This document shows, piece after piece, positions 1-9,240 of a stretch of DNA of 36,546 bases. Position numbers and translations under genes: made by a program. Within the stretch, counting starts at the first letter, position 1. Each line of letters begins with the position of its first letter. The notes beneath the pieces were generated by a model that was given only the letters and a program-made list of their open reading frames with translations, searched no databases and was not told the DNA's origin. Source of the DNA: Deltaproteobacteria bacterium (GTDB taxonomy: Bacteria > Myxococcota_A > Polyangia > Haliangiales > Haliangiaceae); contig JANXOM010000287.1 of assembly GCA_025353585.1 (NCBI GenBank), positions 1 through 36,546 on the forward strand. The letters run 5' to 3'.

Positions 1-1
1 C

Positions 2-1123
2 GACCACCAGGCCGTCGTGCCGTTCCAGCGCGAGACGCCGGTGCAGCAAAAGGGCGGCGGCGAGCGCGTCAGCAGCTACGGCGGCGGCGCCGAGGCGCCG
101 ATCATCCACGAGCTCGCGTTCCTCGGCGTCGGCGATCACAAGGACACGCAGGTCATCGCGCAGATCAGCCAGCACCAGCCGCGCGCGCTCGCGTGGGACG
201 GCGTCCGCGACAACCTCTACGTCGCCGGGCTCGGGACGGATTCGCTGCTGCAGATCCAGCGCGCGTCGCAGGTCACGATCGCGGCGGGCATGGAGACGAC
301 CCTCGCGAACGGCGCGACCAAGTGCGGTCCCGACGGCGTGGCCGTCGCCGACGATGGCGCCGTGCTGGTGTGGTGCAGCTTCTCGCGCAGCGTCGAGCGC
401 GTGCGGTTCGGCGACGCGACGGACCCGGCGGCGCCGGGGACCCGGGACACGAAGCTCGCGCCGGGGCCCTCGCTGCTGCCGTCCGCGCTCACGGCCGACG
501 AGCACGCCGGCATGGAGCTGTTCGCCAGCGCGTCGCCCGAGGTGTCTCGCCGCGGCGGCCTCGCGTGCGCGAGCTGCCACCCCGAGGTGCGCGCCGACGG
601 CCTGTCATGGCGGATCGACAAGCACGAGCTGCAGACGCCGCTGCTCGCGGGCCGCGTCGTCGGCACGCACCCGTACAAGTGGGACGGCGGCGACCCGACG
701 CTCCGCGACAGCCTGACGTCGACGATGAAACGGCTCGGCGGCAACGGGCTCGACGCGAAGCAGACCTCGATGCTCGCCGCGTACCTCGAGGCGGTGCCGG
801 CGGTGCGCACGCCGACGCGCGAGCCCGCGGCCGTGGCGCGCGGCAAGGCGCTGTTCGACGGGCCGGCGCTCGGCTGCCGGAGCTGTCACGACGGCAAGAG
901 CTACACGGATCAGGAGCGGCACAAGCTAGCGGGCACGCTGGCGGAGAGCGACACACCCTCGCTCGTCGGGCTCGCGGCAAGCGCGCCCTATTACCACGAT
1001 GGGAGCGCGGCCACGCTCGAGGCGCTGCTGCGCGATCGCGGCGCGGTGCACGGCATGGCGGACACGGCGAAGCTCCTCGACAAGCAGGTCGCGGACCTGA
1101 CGGCGTTCCTCGAGACGCTGTAG
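2..1123 (+). CDS. Dihaem cytochrome c (cytochrome-c-peroxidase/MauG-like), 5'-truncated
   Basis: The reading frame is open to the window edge, so the true start lies upstream; the GTG at 17 is only an internal codon. The N-terminal visible part (to about nt 420) has strand-rich segments of the kind found in YncE/NHL-type beta-propellers, for example LYVAGLGTDSLLQI. The C-terminal part carries two covalent haem sites: CASCH at nt 566-580 and CRSCH at nt 875-889. Two CxxCH motifs about 100 residues apart are typical of bacterial dihaem peroxidases and MauG-like proteins, which act in the periplasm. The propeller plus dihaem layout resembles proteins often annotated as cytochrome c or 'di-haem oxidoredutase'; peroxidase activity is not shown. 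It ends with TAG at 1121-1123, 50 bases before mntP. Confidence 0.8.
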   Translation, partial: DHQAVVPFQRETPVQQKGGGERVSSYGGGAEAPIIHELAFLGVGDHKDTQVIAQISQHQPRALAWDGVRDNLYVAGLGTDSLLQIQRASQVTIAAGMETTLANGATKCGPDGVAVADDGAVLVWCSFSRSVERVRFGDATDPAAPGTRDTKLAPGPSLLPSALTADEHAGMELFASASPEVSRRGGLACASCHPEVRADGLSWRIDKHELQTPLLAGRVVGTHPYKWDGGDPTLRDSLTSTMKRLGGNGLDAKQTSMLAAYLEAVPAVRTPTREPAAVARGKALFDGPALGCRSCHDGKSYTDQERHKLAGTLAESDTPSLVGLAASAPYYHDGSAATLEALLRDRGAVHGMADTAKLLDKQVADLTAFLETL

Positions 1124-1159
1124 CCCGCGCGCGCGGTCAGCCGAACGAGCGCCGCACGC

Positions 1160-1165
1160 TACAGT
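1160..1165 (+). promoter_or_regulatory. Putative -10 (TACAGT), leaderless mntP start
   Basis: TACAGT ends 8 bases before the mntP ATG at 1174. It fits the TAnnnT-N6-8-start pattern seen across this window, placing the transcript start at or next to the start codon. No -35 hexamer is obvious. Confidence 0.4.
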
Positions 1166-1173
1166 GCAGGCGC

Positions 1174-1707
1174 ATGGTCGAAGCGATCCTCCTCGCCCTG
1201 GCGCTCGCGATGGACGCGATGGCCGTAGCGGCGGCGCGGGGCGTGCTCGGCGCGACCCGGCGCGAGGCGGTAGCGCTCGCCGGCTCGTTCGCGGTGTTCC
1301 AGGCGGGCATGGCCGCGGTCGGCTGGGTGGTCGGCGACCGGGCGGCCACGTGGCTCGCCCCGTGGGATCGTTGGCTCGCGTGCGCCGTGCTCGCGGCCAT
1401 CGGCGGGCGGATGGCATGGAACGCGCTGCGGCAGAGCGGCGATGGACCCGCGCCGGCCGCGCTCGGCGCCCGGGAGCTGCTGGCGCTCTCGCTCGCGACG
1501 AGCATCGACGCCCTCGCGGCCGGCGTGACGTTGCCGCAGATCCCGGCGCCGCCGCCGGTCACGCTCGCCGCGATCGGCGTCGCCACGCTCGCCTGCAGCC
1601 TGGCCGGCGGGCTCGGCGGCGCGCTCCTCGGTGAGCGCGCCGGGAAGAAGCTCGAGGTGCTCGGTGGCCTCGTGCTCGTCGGGATCGCCGTGAAGATGGT
1701 CATCTAG
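1174..1707 (+). CDS. mntP: MntP-family manganese efflux pump
   Basis: The product is a 177-residue integral membrane protein close to the usual length of MntP (about 180-190). Two homologous halves are visible: residues 1-70 with LALAMDAMAVA in helix 1, and residues 90-177 with LSLATSIDALAAGV. The paired (A/S)xDA motifs in helices 1 and 4 carry the acidic residues characteristic of the MntP/YtaF (DUF204) family, which exports Mn(II) from the cytoplasm. The ATG at 1174 begins helix 1 directly; the same frame is open further upstream, but that part is low-complexity Arg/Ala sequence typical of an antisense shadow. No mntR or yybP-ykoY riboswitch is evident in the 50-base gap before it. The 3' end meets the SDR gene tail to tail. 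Confidence 0.85.
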   Translation: MVEAILLALALAMDAMAVAAARGVLGATRREAVALAGSFAVFQAGMAAVGWVVGDRAATWLAPWDRWLACAVLAAIGGRMAWNALRQSGDGPAPAALGARELLALSLATSIDALAAGVTLPQIPAPPPVTLAAIGVATLACSLAGGLGGALLGERAGKKLEVLGGLVLVGIAVKMVI

Positions 1708-1717
1708 AGCCGTCTAG
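1704..1717. repeat. Inverted repeat holding both stop codons of mntP and SDR
   Basis: CTAGA-GCCG-TCTAG is a perfect 5-base dyad. The mntP TAG (1705-1707) and the reverse-strand SDR TAG (1714-1716) sit in its arms. It could form a weak bidirectional hairpin; no T-run follows on either strand. Confidence 0.5.
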
Positions 1718-2613
1718 AGCGCGGCGACGATCTGCTCGCTGATCGTCCACAGCTTCGCGGCGAGCGCTGGATCGCGGGCATCGCGCCGCGGGGTCGCGAT
1801 ATTGTTGTCGGCGAAGTACTCGCCGCTCACGCCGGCGAGCTTCGGGTTCGTGGCGACGTACACCTCGGTCGCCGCGCCCTGGCCCACCGTCTTGAGCACC
1901 AGCGGGCTGAGGACGGCCGCGCCCGCCGCGATGACGCCGCTGTGGCGCGTGAGCTGCGTGGCGATCGTTCCCGGGTGGACGGCGTTGGCCGTGCGCTGCG
2001 TCCCCGCGAACCGGCGCGAGAGCTCCATCGCGAAAAGCAGGTTGGCCATCTTCGAGCGGCCGTAGGTGCGCCAGCGGCTGTAGCCGCGCGCGCCGTCGAG
2101 GTTGTCGAAGTCGATCCCGCCGCGCGGCGCGACCCGGTGCCCCTCGCTCGACAGCATCACCACGCGGCCCGCCTCGGTCAGCTGGTCCACGAGGCCCGTG
2201 ACGAGGATGAAGTGCCCGATGTGGTTCGTGAAGAACTGCAGCTCGTAGCCGTGCGCGAGCTCGAGCCGCGGCAGCGCCATGATGCCGGCGTTGCCGATGA
2301 TGGCGTCGAGCCGGATGCCCGCGGCCACGACGGCCGCGACGCACGCGCGCACGCTCGCCGGGTCCGAGAGCTCGCACGCGAGCGGCACGCCCGAGCCCGC
2401 CGCGCGCGCTTTTTCGACGGTTCGCGCGGTGCCCACGACCCGTGCCCCGCGGAGCCGGAGCACGCGCATCGCCTCCTGCCCGAGGCCCGCGTTGCAGCCG
2501 GTCAGCAGCACCGTCCGGCCCGCGAGGTCGAGCCCGGCCGTCACGTCCTCGGCCGTCGAGCCGTAGCCAAAGCCGCTCGGGCCGGCGCCCTTGAACCACC
2601 CGTAGACGGACAT
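1714..2613 (-). CDS. SDR-family NAD(P)-dependent oxidoreductase
   Basis: The 299-residue protein has the short-chain dehydrogenase/reductase signature. The nucleotide-binding motif TGCNAGLG lies at about 38-45, the NAG motif (GNAGIM) at about 107-112, and the catalytic set is Ser in MLSSEGH (about 155), with Tyr and Lys in YGRSK (about 184-188). After the active site, HPGTIATQL is typical of the retinol-dehydrogenase/WWOX-like branch (long 'classical' SDRs of about 300 residues). The substrate cannot be told. The ATG at 2611-2613 follows the permease stop by 9 bases, so it may be co-transcribed with the ABC genes, but it also has its own putative -10. Confidence 0.85.
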   Translation of the reverse strand: MSVYGWFKGAGPSGFGYGSTAEDVTAGLDLAGRTVLLTGCNAGLGQEAMRVLRLRGARVVGTARTVEKARAAGSGVPLACELSDPASVRACVAAVVAAGIRLDAIIGNAGIMALPRLELAHGYELQFFTNHIGHFILVTGLVDQLTEAGRVVMLSSEGHRVAPRGGIDFDNLDGARGYSRWRTYGRSKMANLLFAMELSRRFAGTQRTANAVHPGTIATQLTRHSGVIAAGAAVLSPLVLKTVGQGAATEVYVATNPKLAGVSGEYFADNNIATPRRDARDPALAAKLWTISEQIVAAL

Positions 2614-2619
2614 GCGGCG

Positions 2620-2625
2620 AGTCTA
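2620..2625 (-). promoter_or_regulatory. Putative -10 (TAGACT), leaderless SDR start
   Basis: Read on the minus strand, TAGACT lies 6 bases upstream of the SDR ATG and includes the TAG stop codon of the preceding permease gene. This suggests an internal promoter giving a leaderless SDR mRNA in addition to read-through. Confidence 0.4.
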
Positions 2626-3411
2626 CGACGAGGCGCTCGTGTAGCTGCGGATCGCGGTGCGCCAGATGACCCGGGCGAGGCCGAGCAGGACCACGGTCCC
2701 GCCGACCGTGGCGAGCGCCGTGCGGCCGTCGAGCCGCCCGAGGAGCGCCATCGCCGGGTACGTCGTCATGATCGCGACCGGGATCACGAACGTGAACACG
2801 ATCCGCCACACGCCGCGGAACACCTGCACCGGCCACCGCGCCGTGTCGAACAGCGCGCCGAGCAGGTAGACGAGGTTGTCGAGCCGCACGACCCAGAACG
2901 ATGCGGCCGCGCACGCGATGAACACGGCGTACATCGCGGCGACGCCCGTCACGAGGAGGGCGATGCCCAGGAGCACGTCCACCAGCGCCGGCGGCTCGCC
3001 GCGCAACCCGAACGCGTAGATCGCGAGCGCGAGCGCGCCCGCGAGGTCGATGACGTGCCACGGCTCCTGGCGCGAGGTCGAGACCATGAGCTGCGCGTCG
3101 ACCGGCTTGAGCAGCACGTAGTCGAACGCGCCGGTGCGGATCCGCTCGACCAGGTCCACCAGCGACGGATTGATCAGGCCCTCGAGGATCGCCTCGACAG
3201 CCATGAAGTAGGACATCACGACGAGCGCGGACGGCTTGTCCCAGCCCGCGACGACCTTGCGCTGGTCGAACAGGATGAGGAGCGGCAAGAGCGCGAGCGC
3301 CATCGAGACGAGCGTCATGACGCCATTGAAGATGAAGTCCGCGCGATAGGCCGCCGCGCGGGCGATGTTCACGCGCAGCTGGAGGAGGACGAGGCGGAGC
3401 GCCCTCGTCAC
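2623..3411 (-). CDS. ABC-2-type transporter permease (COG3694/DUF990-like), second subunit
   Basis: This is a 262-residue membrane protein with about six hydrophobic segments. It starts with a cytoplasmic amphipathic N-terminus (LRLVLLQLRVNIARAAAYR) followed by a first transmembrane helix, the layout typical of the DUF990/'viologen exporter type' ABC-2 permeases. IRTGAFDYVLLKPV is a conserved-looking coupling segment of that family. It starts with GTG at 3409-3411, overlapping the stop of the upstream permease by 4 bases (GTGA), so the two subunits are probably made in equal amounts and form a heterodimeric pore with the ATPase encoded at 4214-5206. The substrate is unknown. Confidence 0.82.
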   Translation of the reverse strand: MTRALRLVLLQLRVNIARAAAYRADFIFNGVMTLVSMALALLPLLILFDQRKVVAGWDKPSALVVMSYFMAVEAILEGLINPSLVDLVERIRTGAFDYVLLKPVDAQLMVSTSRQEPWHVIDLAGALALAIYAFGLRGEPPALVDVLLGIALLVTGVAAMYAVFIACAAASFWVVRLDNLVYLLGALFDTARWPVQVFRGVWRIVFTFVIPVAIMTTYPAMALLGRLDGRTALATVGGTVVLLGLARVIWRTAIRSYTSASS

Positions 3412-4217
3412 GCGCCCACGGCCTCGTAGCGGCGGAGGCCGACGCGCCACGCCGTCAGGGCGAGCGCGATGGCGCCGACGGCCCACGCGCCCTGGATGGC
3501 GAGGAGCTCGAGGGCATCGCCGCGCGCCATCGGGTGGACGAGCAGGCGCACGGGCGTCCCGAGCATCGACGGAAACGGCGTGCACGCGGCGACCCGGCTG
3601 ATCCAGCTCGGCAGGAGATCGAGCGGCAGGAGGTAGCCCGACAGGATCCCGAACAGCGTGAAGTAGATGTTCCCGATGGCGCTCGTCTGCGTGACGAGGA
3701 ACGCGAGGCAGCCGAGCGCGAACAGGCACGCGAAGCCGATGATCCACCCGAGGGCGATCGACGGGATCAGCAGCGCGAGTTGCGCCGGATCGTGCGTGAG
3801 CGCGCTCGCGCCCGAGCTGACGAGCAGCGCCACCGCCACCGGGATCGCGATCAGGCCGCGAAACGGGATCGCCGCGAGGTGGCTCGTCGCGAACGCGACC
3901 ATCGGGTGCAGCGGTCGGAGGAGCCGCATGGACATCGTGCCGAGCCGGATCTCTTCGGAGACCTGCCACGCGACCCACGACCCGGTGAGGTTGCGGACGA
4001 TCAGCATCGCCAGGTAGTACGCGACGAAGTCCTCGGACCGGTACGCCTGGAACGGCCCCTCGTCGGCGACGGTGGTCCACAGGCCGAGCATGATGAGCGG
4101 CATCGTCGTCGTGAGGATCCAGACGATGAACTCCGCCCGATAGGCGACGGTCTCGGCGAGGCCGATGCGGAGGAGCGTCGGGATCGCGCGGACGGTTCGC
4201 GCGGCCGCGGATCTCAC
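3408..4217 (-). CDS. ABC-2-type transporter permease (COG4587-like), first subunit
   Basis: The 269-residue protein opens with an amphipathic segment and the phrase ETVAYRAEFIVWIL, then about six transmembrane segments. EEIRLGTMSMRLLRPLHPM is the counterpart of the RTGAFDYVLLKPV segment in the following permease, so the two are paralogous partners. The start is taken as GTG at 4215-4217, which overlaps the ATPase stop codon by 4 bases (GTGA). Together with the ATPase it makes a complete ABC exporter (COG4586/4587/3694 type). No solute-binding protein is encoded nearby, which supports export. Confidence 0.83.
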   Translation of the reverse strand: MRSAAARTVRAIPTLLRIGLAETVAYRAEFIVWILTTTMPLIMLGLWTTVADEGPFQAYRSEDFVAYYLAMLIVRNLTGSWVAWQVSEEIRLGTMSMRLLRPLHPMVAFATSHLAAIPFRGLIAIPVAVALLVSSGASALTHDPAQLALLIPSIALGWIIGFACLFALGCLAFLVTQTSAIGNIYFTLFGILSGYLLPLDLLPSWISRVAACTPFPSMLGTPVRLLVHPMARGDALELLAIQGAWAVGAIALALTAWRVGLRRYEAVGA

Positions 4218-5206
4218 GACGAAGCCTCGCGGCCCTCGCGCGCCTTCCCGAACATGACCCGCAGGATCTCCTCGAGCGGCGGGTCCTCGATCGCGAGATC
4301 CGTGGCCTTCCACTCGCCGAGCAGGTGCCCGACGACCGCGGGCAGGTCCTTCTCGCCGACCCGCAGCGTCGCGCGCTGGCCCTCGCGCTTCAAGATCGCG
4401 CCGAGCTTCACGAGCTCGTCGTCCGCGCGCGGCGTGACGAGCGTGAACGAGACGCGCTTGTCGGGGTCGGTCTGCTTGACGAGCGCGCGCAGGTCGCCGT
4501 CGTGGATGAGCTTGCCCTGGTCGATGACGATGATCCGCGGGCACAGCGCCACCACGTCGTCCATGTAGTGAGACGTGAGGAGCACCGTCGCCTCGTGGCG
4601 CTGGTTGTAGTCGCGCACGAAGTCGCGGATCGCGAGCTGCATCGCCACGTCGAGGCCGATCGTCGGCTCGTCGAGGAACAGCGTCGTCGGGCCGTGCAGC
4701 AGCGCCGCCGCGAGCTCGCACTTCATGCGCTCGCCGAGCGAGAGCTGGCGCGTCGGCTTCGTGACGAGGTCGCCGAGCTCGAGGAGTTCCGTCAGCTCCT
4801 TGAGCGCGCGTTCGAACGCCTCTTGCGGCACGTCGAACACCGCGCGGTTCATCGCGTACGTGTCGGCGGGCGGAAGATCCCAGATGAGCTGGGACTTCTG
4901 GCCCATCACGAGCGTGATCGCCGAGAGCAGCTCGGGCGCGCGTCGGAACGGCACGAAGCCCTCGACCTCGACCTCGCCGCTCGTCGGGTGCAGCAGGCCC
5001 GACAGCACCTTCAGCGTCGTCGTCTTGCCGGCGCCGTTCGGGCCGAGGAAGCCGACGCGCTCGCCGCGCTGGATCTCGAAGCTCACGCCATCGACGGCCT
5101 TCACGAGCTCGTACTTCCGCCGCACCACGCTCTTCAGCGCCGCCGCGAGGCCCGAGCCGCGCTTGTGCACGCGGAAGTGCTTCGTCAGGTCCCGCGCGCG
5201 GATCAT
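4214..5206 (-). CDS. ABC transporter ATP-binding protein (COG4586-like)
   Basis: The 330-residue ATPase has Walker A GPNGAGKTT at about 59-67, an altered signature LSLGERMK in place of LSGGQ, Walker B TLFLDEPTIGLD, and a switch His in LLTSHYMDD. The LSLGxR variant is normal for the ATPases that pair with DUF990-type permeases. A C-terminal extension of about 90 residues (from about 240) is also usual for this group. The ATG at 5204-5206 overlaps the stop of the GbsR-like regulator by 4 bases (ATGA), which couples the transporter to its likely regulator. Function: powers the two permeases encoded directly downstream. Confidence 0.9.
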   Translation of the reverse strand: MIRARDLTKHFRVHKRGSGLAAALKSVVRRKYELVKAVDGVSFEIQRGERVGFLGPNGAGKTTTLKVLSGLLHPTSGEVEVEGFVPFRRAPELLSAITLVMGQKSQLIWDLPPADTYAMNRAVFDVPQEAFERALKELTELLELGDLVTKPTRQLSLGERMKCELAAALLHGPTTLFLDEPTIGLDVAMQLAIRDFVRDYNQRHEATVLLTSHYMDDVVALCPRIIVIDQGKLIHDGDLRALVKQTDPDKRVSFTLVTPRADDELVKLGAILKREGQRATLRVGEKDLPAVVGHLLGEWKATDLAIEDPPLEEILRVMFGKAREGREASS

Positions 5207-5754
5207 TTCTTCACGAGGTTCGCGAGGTTCGCGAGCTCGCCGACGGTCTTGAGCCCCACGTTGTCGATGCTCTCGCCGTCGAGGATCGACTTGAGCAAGT
5301 GCGAGCCGACCTGCGCGAGCTGCGTCAGCCCCGCGATGCGCGCCGTGATCAGCGCGCGGCGCGCGTCGGTGGCGGTGGCGGACGCCGGCGTCAGCTGGGC
5401 GTTGGCGCCTTCGAACTCGCCGAGCGCGGTCTCGACCCAGCGCAGCTCGCGTTCGCGCAGGACGCGCGAGACCATCTTCCAGATGCTGGTCTCGGCCTCG
5501 TAGTGGTCGCGGCGATTGCCGACGACCCAGTCCTTCTTCACGGCGCCCCACTGCGCGAGCTCCGCGAGTAACATCGACACGGCGCCCGTCGAGAGCCCGA
5601 GGGTCTCGCCGAGCTCGGCCGCCGTCAGCGCATGGTCCTCGAGGTAGAGCACGGTCCACATCCGGCCCATGTTCCGCTTGAAGCCCCACGACTCGATCAG
5701 CGCGCCGACCGCGTCGGCCACCCGCAAGACTGCGGGGTCGACGGGCGCGGCCAT
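5203..5754 (-). CDS. GbsR/MarR-type transcriptional regulator
   Basis: The product has 183 residues. Residues 20-90 form a winged helix-turn-helix: LTAAELGETLGLSTGAVSMLLAEL is the recognition region and VVGNRRDHYEAE the wing. The N-terminal phrase IESWGFKRNMGRMWTVLYL matches the GbsR family, whose members repress osmoprotectant or transport genes and sense small ligands. It is coupled by an ATGA overlap to the ABC ATPase, so regulation of that exporter is the simplest reading. It follows the Hsp70 stop by 6 bases and has no room for its own promoter, so it would be expressed from the PilZ-J/Hsp70 promoter unless one lies inside the Hsp70 gene. Confidence 0.85.
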   Translation of the reverse strand: MAAPVDPAVLRVADAVGALIESWGFKRNMGRMWTVLYLEDHALTAAELGETLGLSTGAVSMLLAELAQWGAVKKDWVVGNRRDHYEAETSIWKMVSRVLRERELRWVETALGEFEGANAQLTPASATATDARRALITARIAGLTQLAQVGSHLLKSILDGESIDNVGLKTVGELANLANLVKK

Positions 5755-5760
5755 CGCAAG

Positions 5761-7446
<1,686 letters not shown>

Positions 7447-7448
7447 GG

Positions 7449-9176
7449 TCAGCCTTCCTTCTTGCCCATGAGGCGGGACAGGAGGCCCTTGCGCTCGTTG
7501 GTCGCCTGTCGCCGCATCTCGGCGAGCTCGCGCGCGGCGCGCTCGCTGCTCGGATCGATCTCGAGCGCGGCCTCGAAGCGCTGCGCGGCCTCCAGCCGAT
7601 CGCGATTCGCCAGCGCGCGCAGACCCTCGCACAGCTCGATGCCGGCCCGGAACGAGCGGTCGTTCGGGTGCTTCTTCGTCAGCAGCTTGTACGCGGCGAG
7701 CGCGTCGTCGACGCGGCCGGCGTCGAGGAGGTCTTCGAGCGCGTTGGTGTCGCCGGCCTCGGCGATCGCGATGATCGGCGGCGGCTGCGTCATGACCGGG
7801 CGGCCCGTCTCGGGCATCGGCGGTGGCGGCGGCGGCGCCTGCGCGCGGCTCGGCGCGGTCACCGGCGTCGGCGGCTGGGTGCCGGGGCTGAACGGCGGCG
7901 CGCTCGGCGGCCGGACCGACGGCGCGGGCGTGGTCGGCGCCGAGCCGCGCTGCGCGGGGTTCAGCGTCGGCTGATCGTCGAGGTTCGCGCCGCTCGCGGT
8001 CGCCGGGTTGCCGAGCGGGGGCGTGACGGCGCGCGAGGCGAGCTGGCTCGGCGTCGTCGGTGCCGCGGCCGATGCGGGCGACGTCGGCATCTGGCCCATC
8101 GCCGGGCCCTCGCCCCGGCCGGGGATCGACGTCATCGCCTCGTGCTCGTCGATCCGAGCCGTCGGCGGCTGCGGCGCGCGCGGCGCCGACGAGCCGGCCG
8201 CCGGGATCACGGCGACGGACGCCGTGCCATCGCGCACGACAAGCACGGGGACGGAGCCCGTGCCGGAGGCAGGGGGCGGCGTGGGGCGGACGGCGGGGCC
8301 CGGCGGCGGCGGCGGCGGGCCTGCGCGCACGGCGCCGGGCTCGGTCTGCGCGCGGCCGGGGATGCGCGCACCGGGCGGCGGTGGGGGAGCGCCCGTCGTG
8401 ATCGGCACGCCGCCGGGCTCGGTCTGGGCGCGCACGGCGCCAGGCCGCGCGGACTGACCGGGGCGCACGATCGACGGGATCGCGGGCGGGGTCGCGGGCG
8501 GCCTGCTCGGGACGGCGCGCGGCGCGGACGACTTGCCGAGCTGCGTGAGGGCCTGGGCGCGGCTCGCCTCGTCGCCGAGCTTGCGATACGCATCGCGGAT
8601 CAAGATGAAGATCTCGGCGGCGACGGCGCGCAGATCCTTTGACTCGTAGCGCGCGAAGCGGTCGGGGTGGTAGCGCTTCGTGAGCTCCCCGAACGCGCCG
8701 CGCACGTCGGCGTCGGTCGCCTCGTAGCCAACCCCGAGCACGAGGAACGGGTTCAGCTTCTTGAGCGACTCCGATTCGGCGACGAGCGCCTTGACGAGGT
8801 CCTGCTCGGCGCTGGCGACCTCCGCCGCCTCGGACAGCGCCATCTCGGCGCCGGGCGACGTCTGCGCGCGCCCCGTCTTGATCTCGGAGGCGAGCGCGCT
8901 CTCGATCAACCACACGGAGCTCGACGGCAACGGGTCGAGCTGGAGATCGACGCCCGTGCCGCGCACCGGATCGGACACGTGCTGCGTGACCACGCCCGAG
9001 AGCGCGATGACCGACGCGCTCGGCAGCGTCAGGTCGATCCTCACTTTTGTCCCAAGCGGCGGCGGCGATGCTGCCTTGAGGAACATCGTGCCCTTGCTCA
9101 GATCGCGCTTGTAGATCGTCGCGAGCTGCTGCCAGGACGCGCAGCGAAGCTTAATACTCAGTCCAGCCGCGACCAT
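7449..9176 (-). CDS. PilZ-J domain-TPR fusion protein with proline-rich linker
   Basis: The product has 575 residues. Residues 5-95 match the Myxococcus-type PilZ domain (LSIKLRC...YKRDLSKGTMFLK...LGTKVRIDLTLP...GTGVDLQL). The usual (D/N)xSxxG becomes DLSKGT and no clear RxxxR precedes it, so c-di-GMP binding is doubtful. Residues 142-205 are a J domain with HPD at 170-172. Residues 215-490 are a low-complexity Pro/Ala/Thr linker, and residues 495-565 look like a TPR pair. J domains stimulate Hsp70 ATPase, and an Hsp70 gene starts 2 bases downstream. The ATG at 9176 was preferred to an in-frame TTG at 9221 because the domain begins there. A TATCAT hexamer lies 15 bases upstream. Confidence 0.82.
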   Translation of the reverse strand: MVAAGLSIKLRCASWQQLATIYKRDLSKGTMFLKAASPPPLGTKVRIDLTLPSASVIALSGVVTQHVSDPVRGTGVDLQLDPLPSSSVWLIESALASEIKTGRAQTSPGAEMALSEAAEVASAEQDLVKALVAESESLKKLNPFLVLGVGYEATDADVRGAFGELTKRYHPDRFARYESKDLRAVAAEIFILIRDAYRKLGDEASRAQALTQLGKSSAPRAVPSRPPATPPAIPSIVRPGQSARPGAVRAQTEPGGVPITTGAPPPPPGARIPGRAQTEPGAVRAGPPPPPPGPAVRPTPPPASGTGSVPVLVVRDGTASVAVIPAAGSSAPRAPQPPTARIDEHEAMTSIPGRGEGPAMGQMPTSPASAAAPTTPSQLASRAVTPPLGNPATASGANLDDQPTLNPAQRGSAPTTPAPSVRPPSAPPFSPGTQPPTPVTAPSRAQAPPPPPPMPETGRPVMTQPPPIIAIAEAGDTNALEDLLDAGRVDDALAAYKLLTKKHPNDRSFRAGIELCEGLRALANRDRLEAAQRFEAALEIDPSSERAARELAEMRRQATNERKGLLSRLMGKKEG

Positions 9177-9191
9177 GTGCGAGTCTGCGGA

Positions 9192-9197
9192 ATGATA
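9192..9197 (-). promoter_or_regulatory. Putative -10 (TATCAT) of the PilZ-J/Hsp70/GbsR/ABC operon
   Basis: TATCAT on the minus strand lies 15 bases before the PilZ-J ATG, in the only sizeable gap (64 bases) of this gene run. It predicts a very short leader of about 8 bases without a Shine-Dalgarno sequence. Confidence 0.35.
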
Positions 9198-9240
9198 GGC
9201 CCATCTCCGACAGCGGGGCAAGCTAGCGGATCCACCAAGC

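Noticed and set aside
9219..9221. Upstream TTG start for the PilZ-J gene
   Set aside because: The added residues match no PilZ extension, and the putative -10 lies downstream of that codon.
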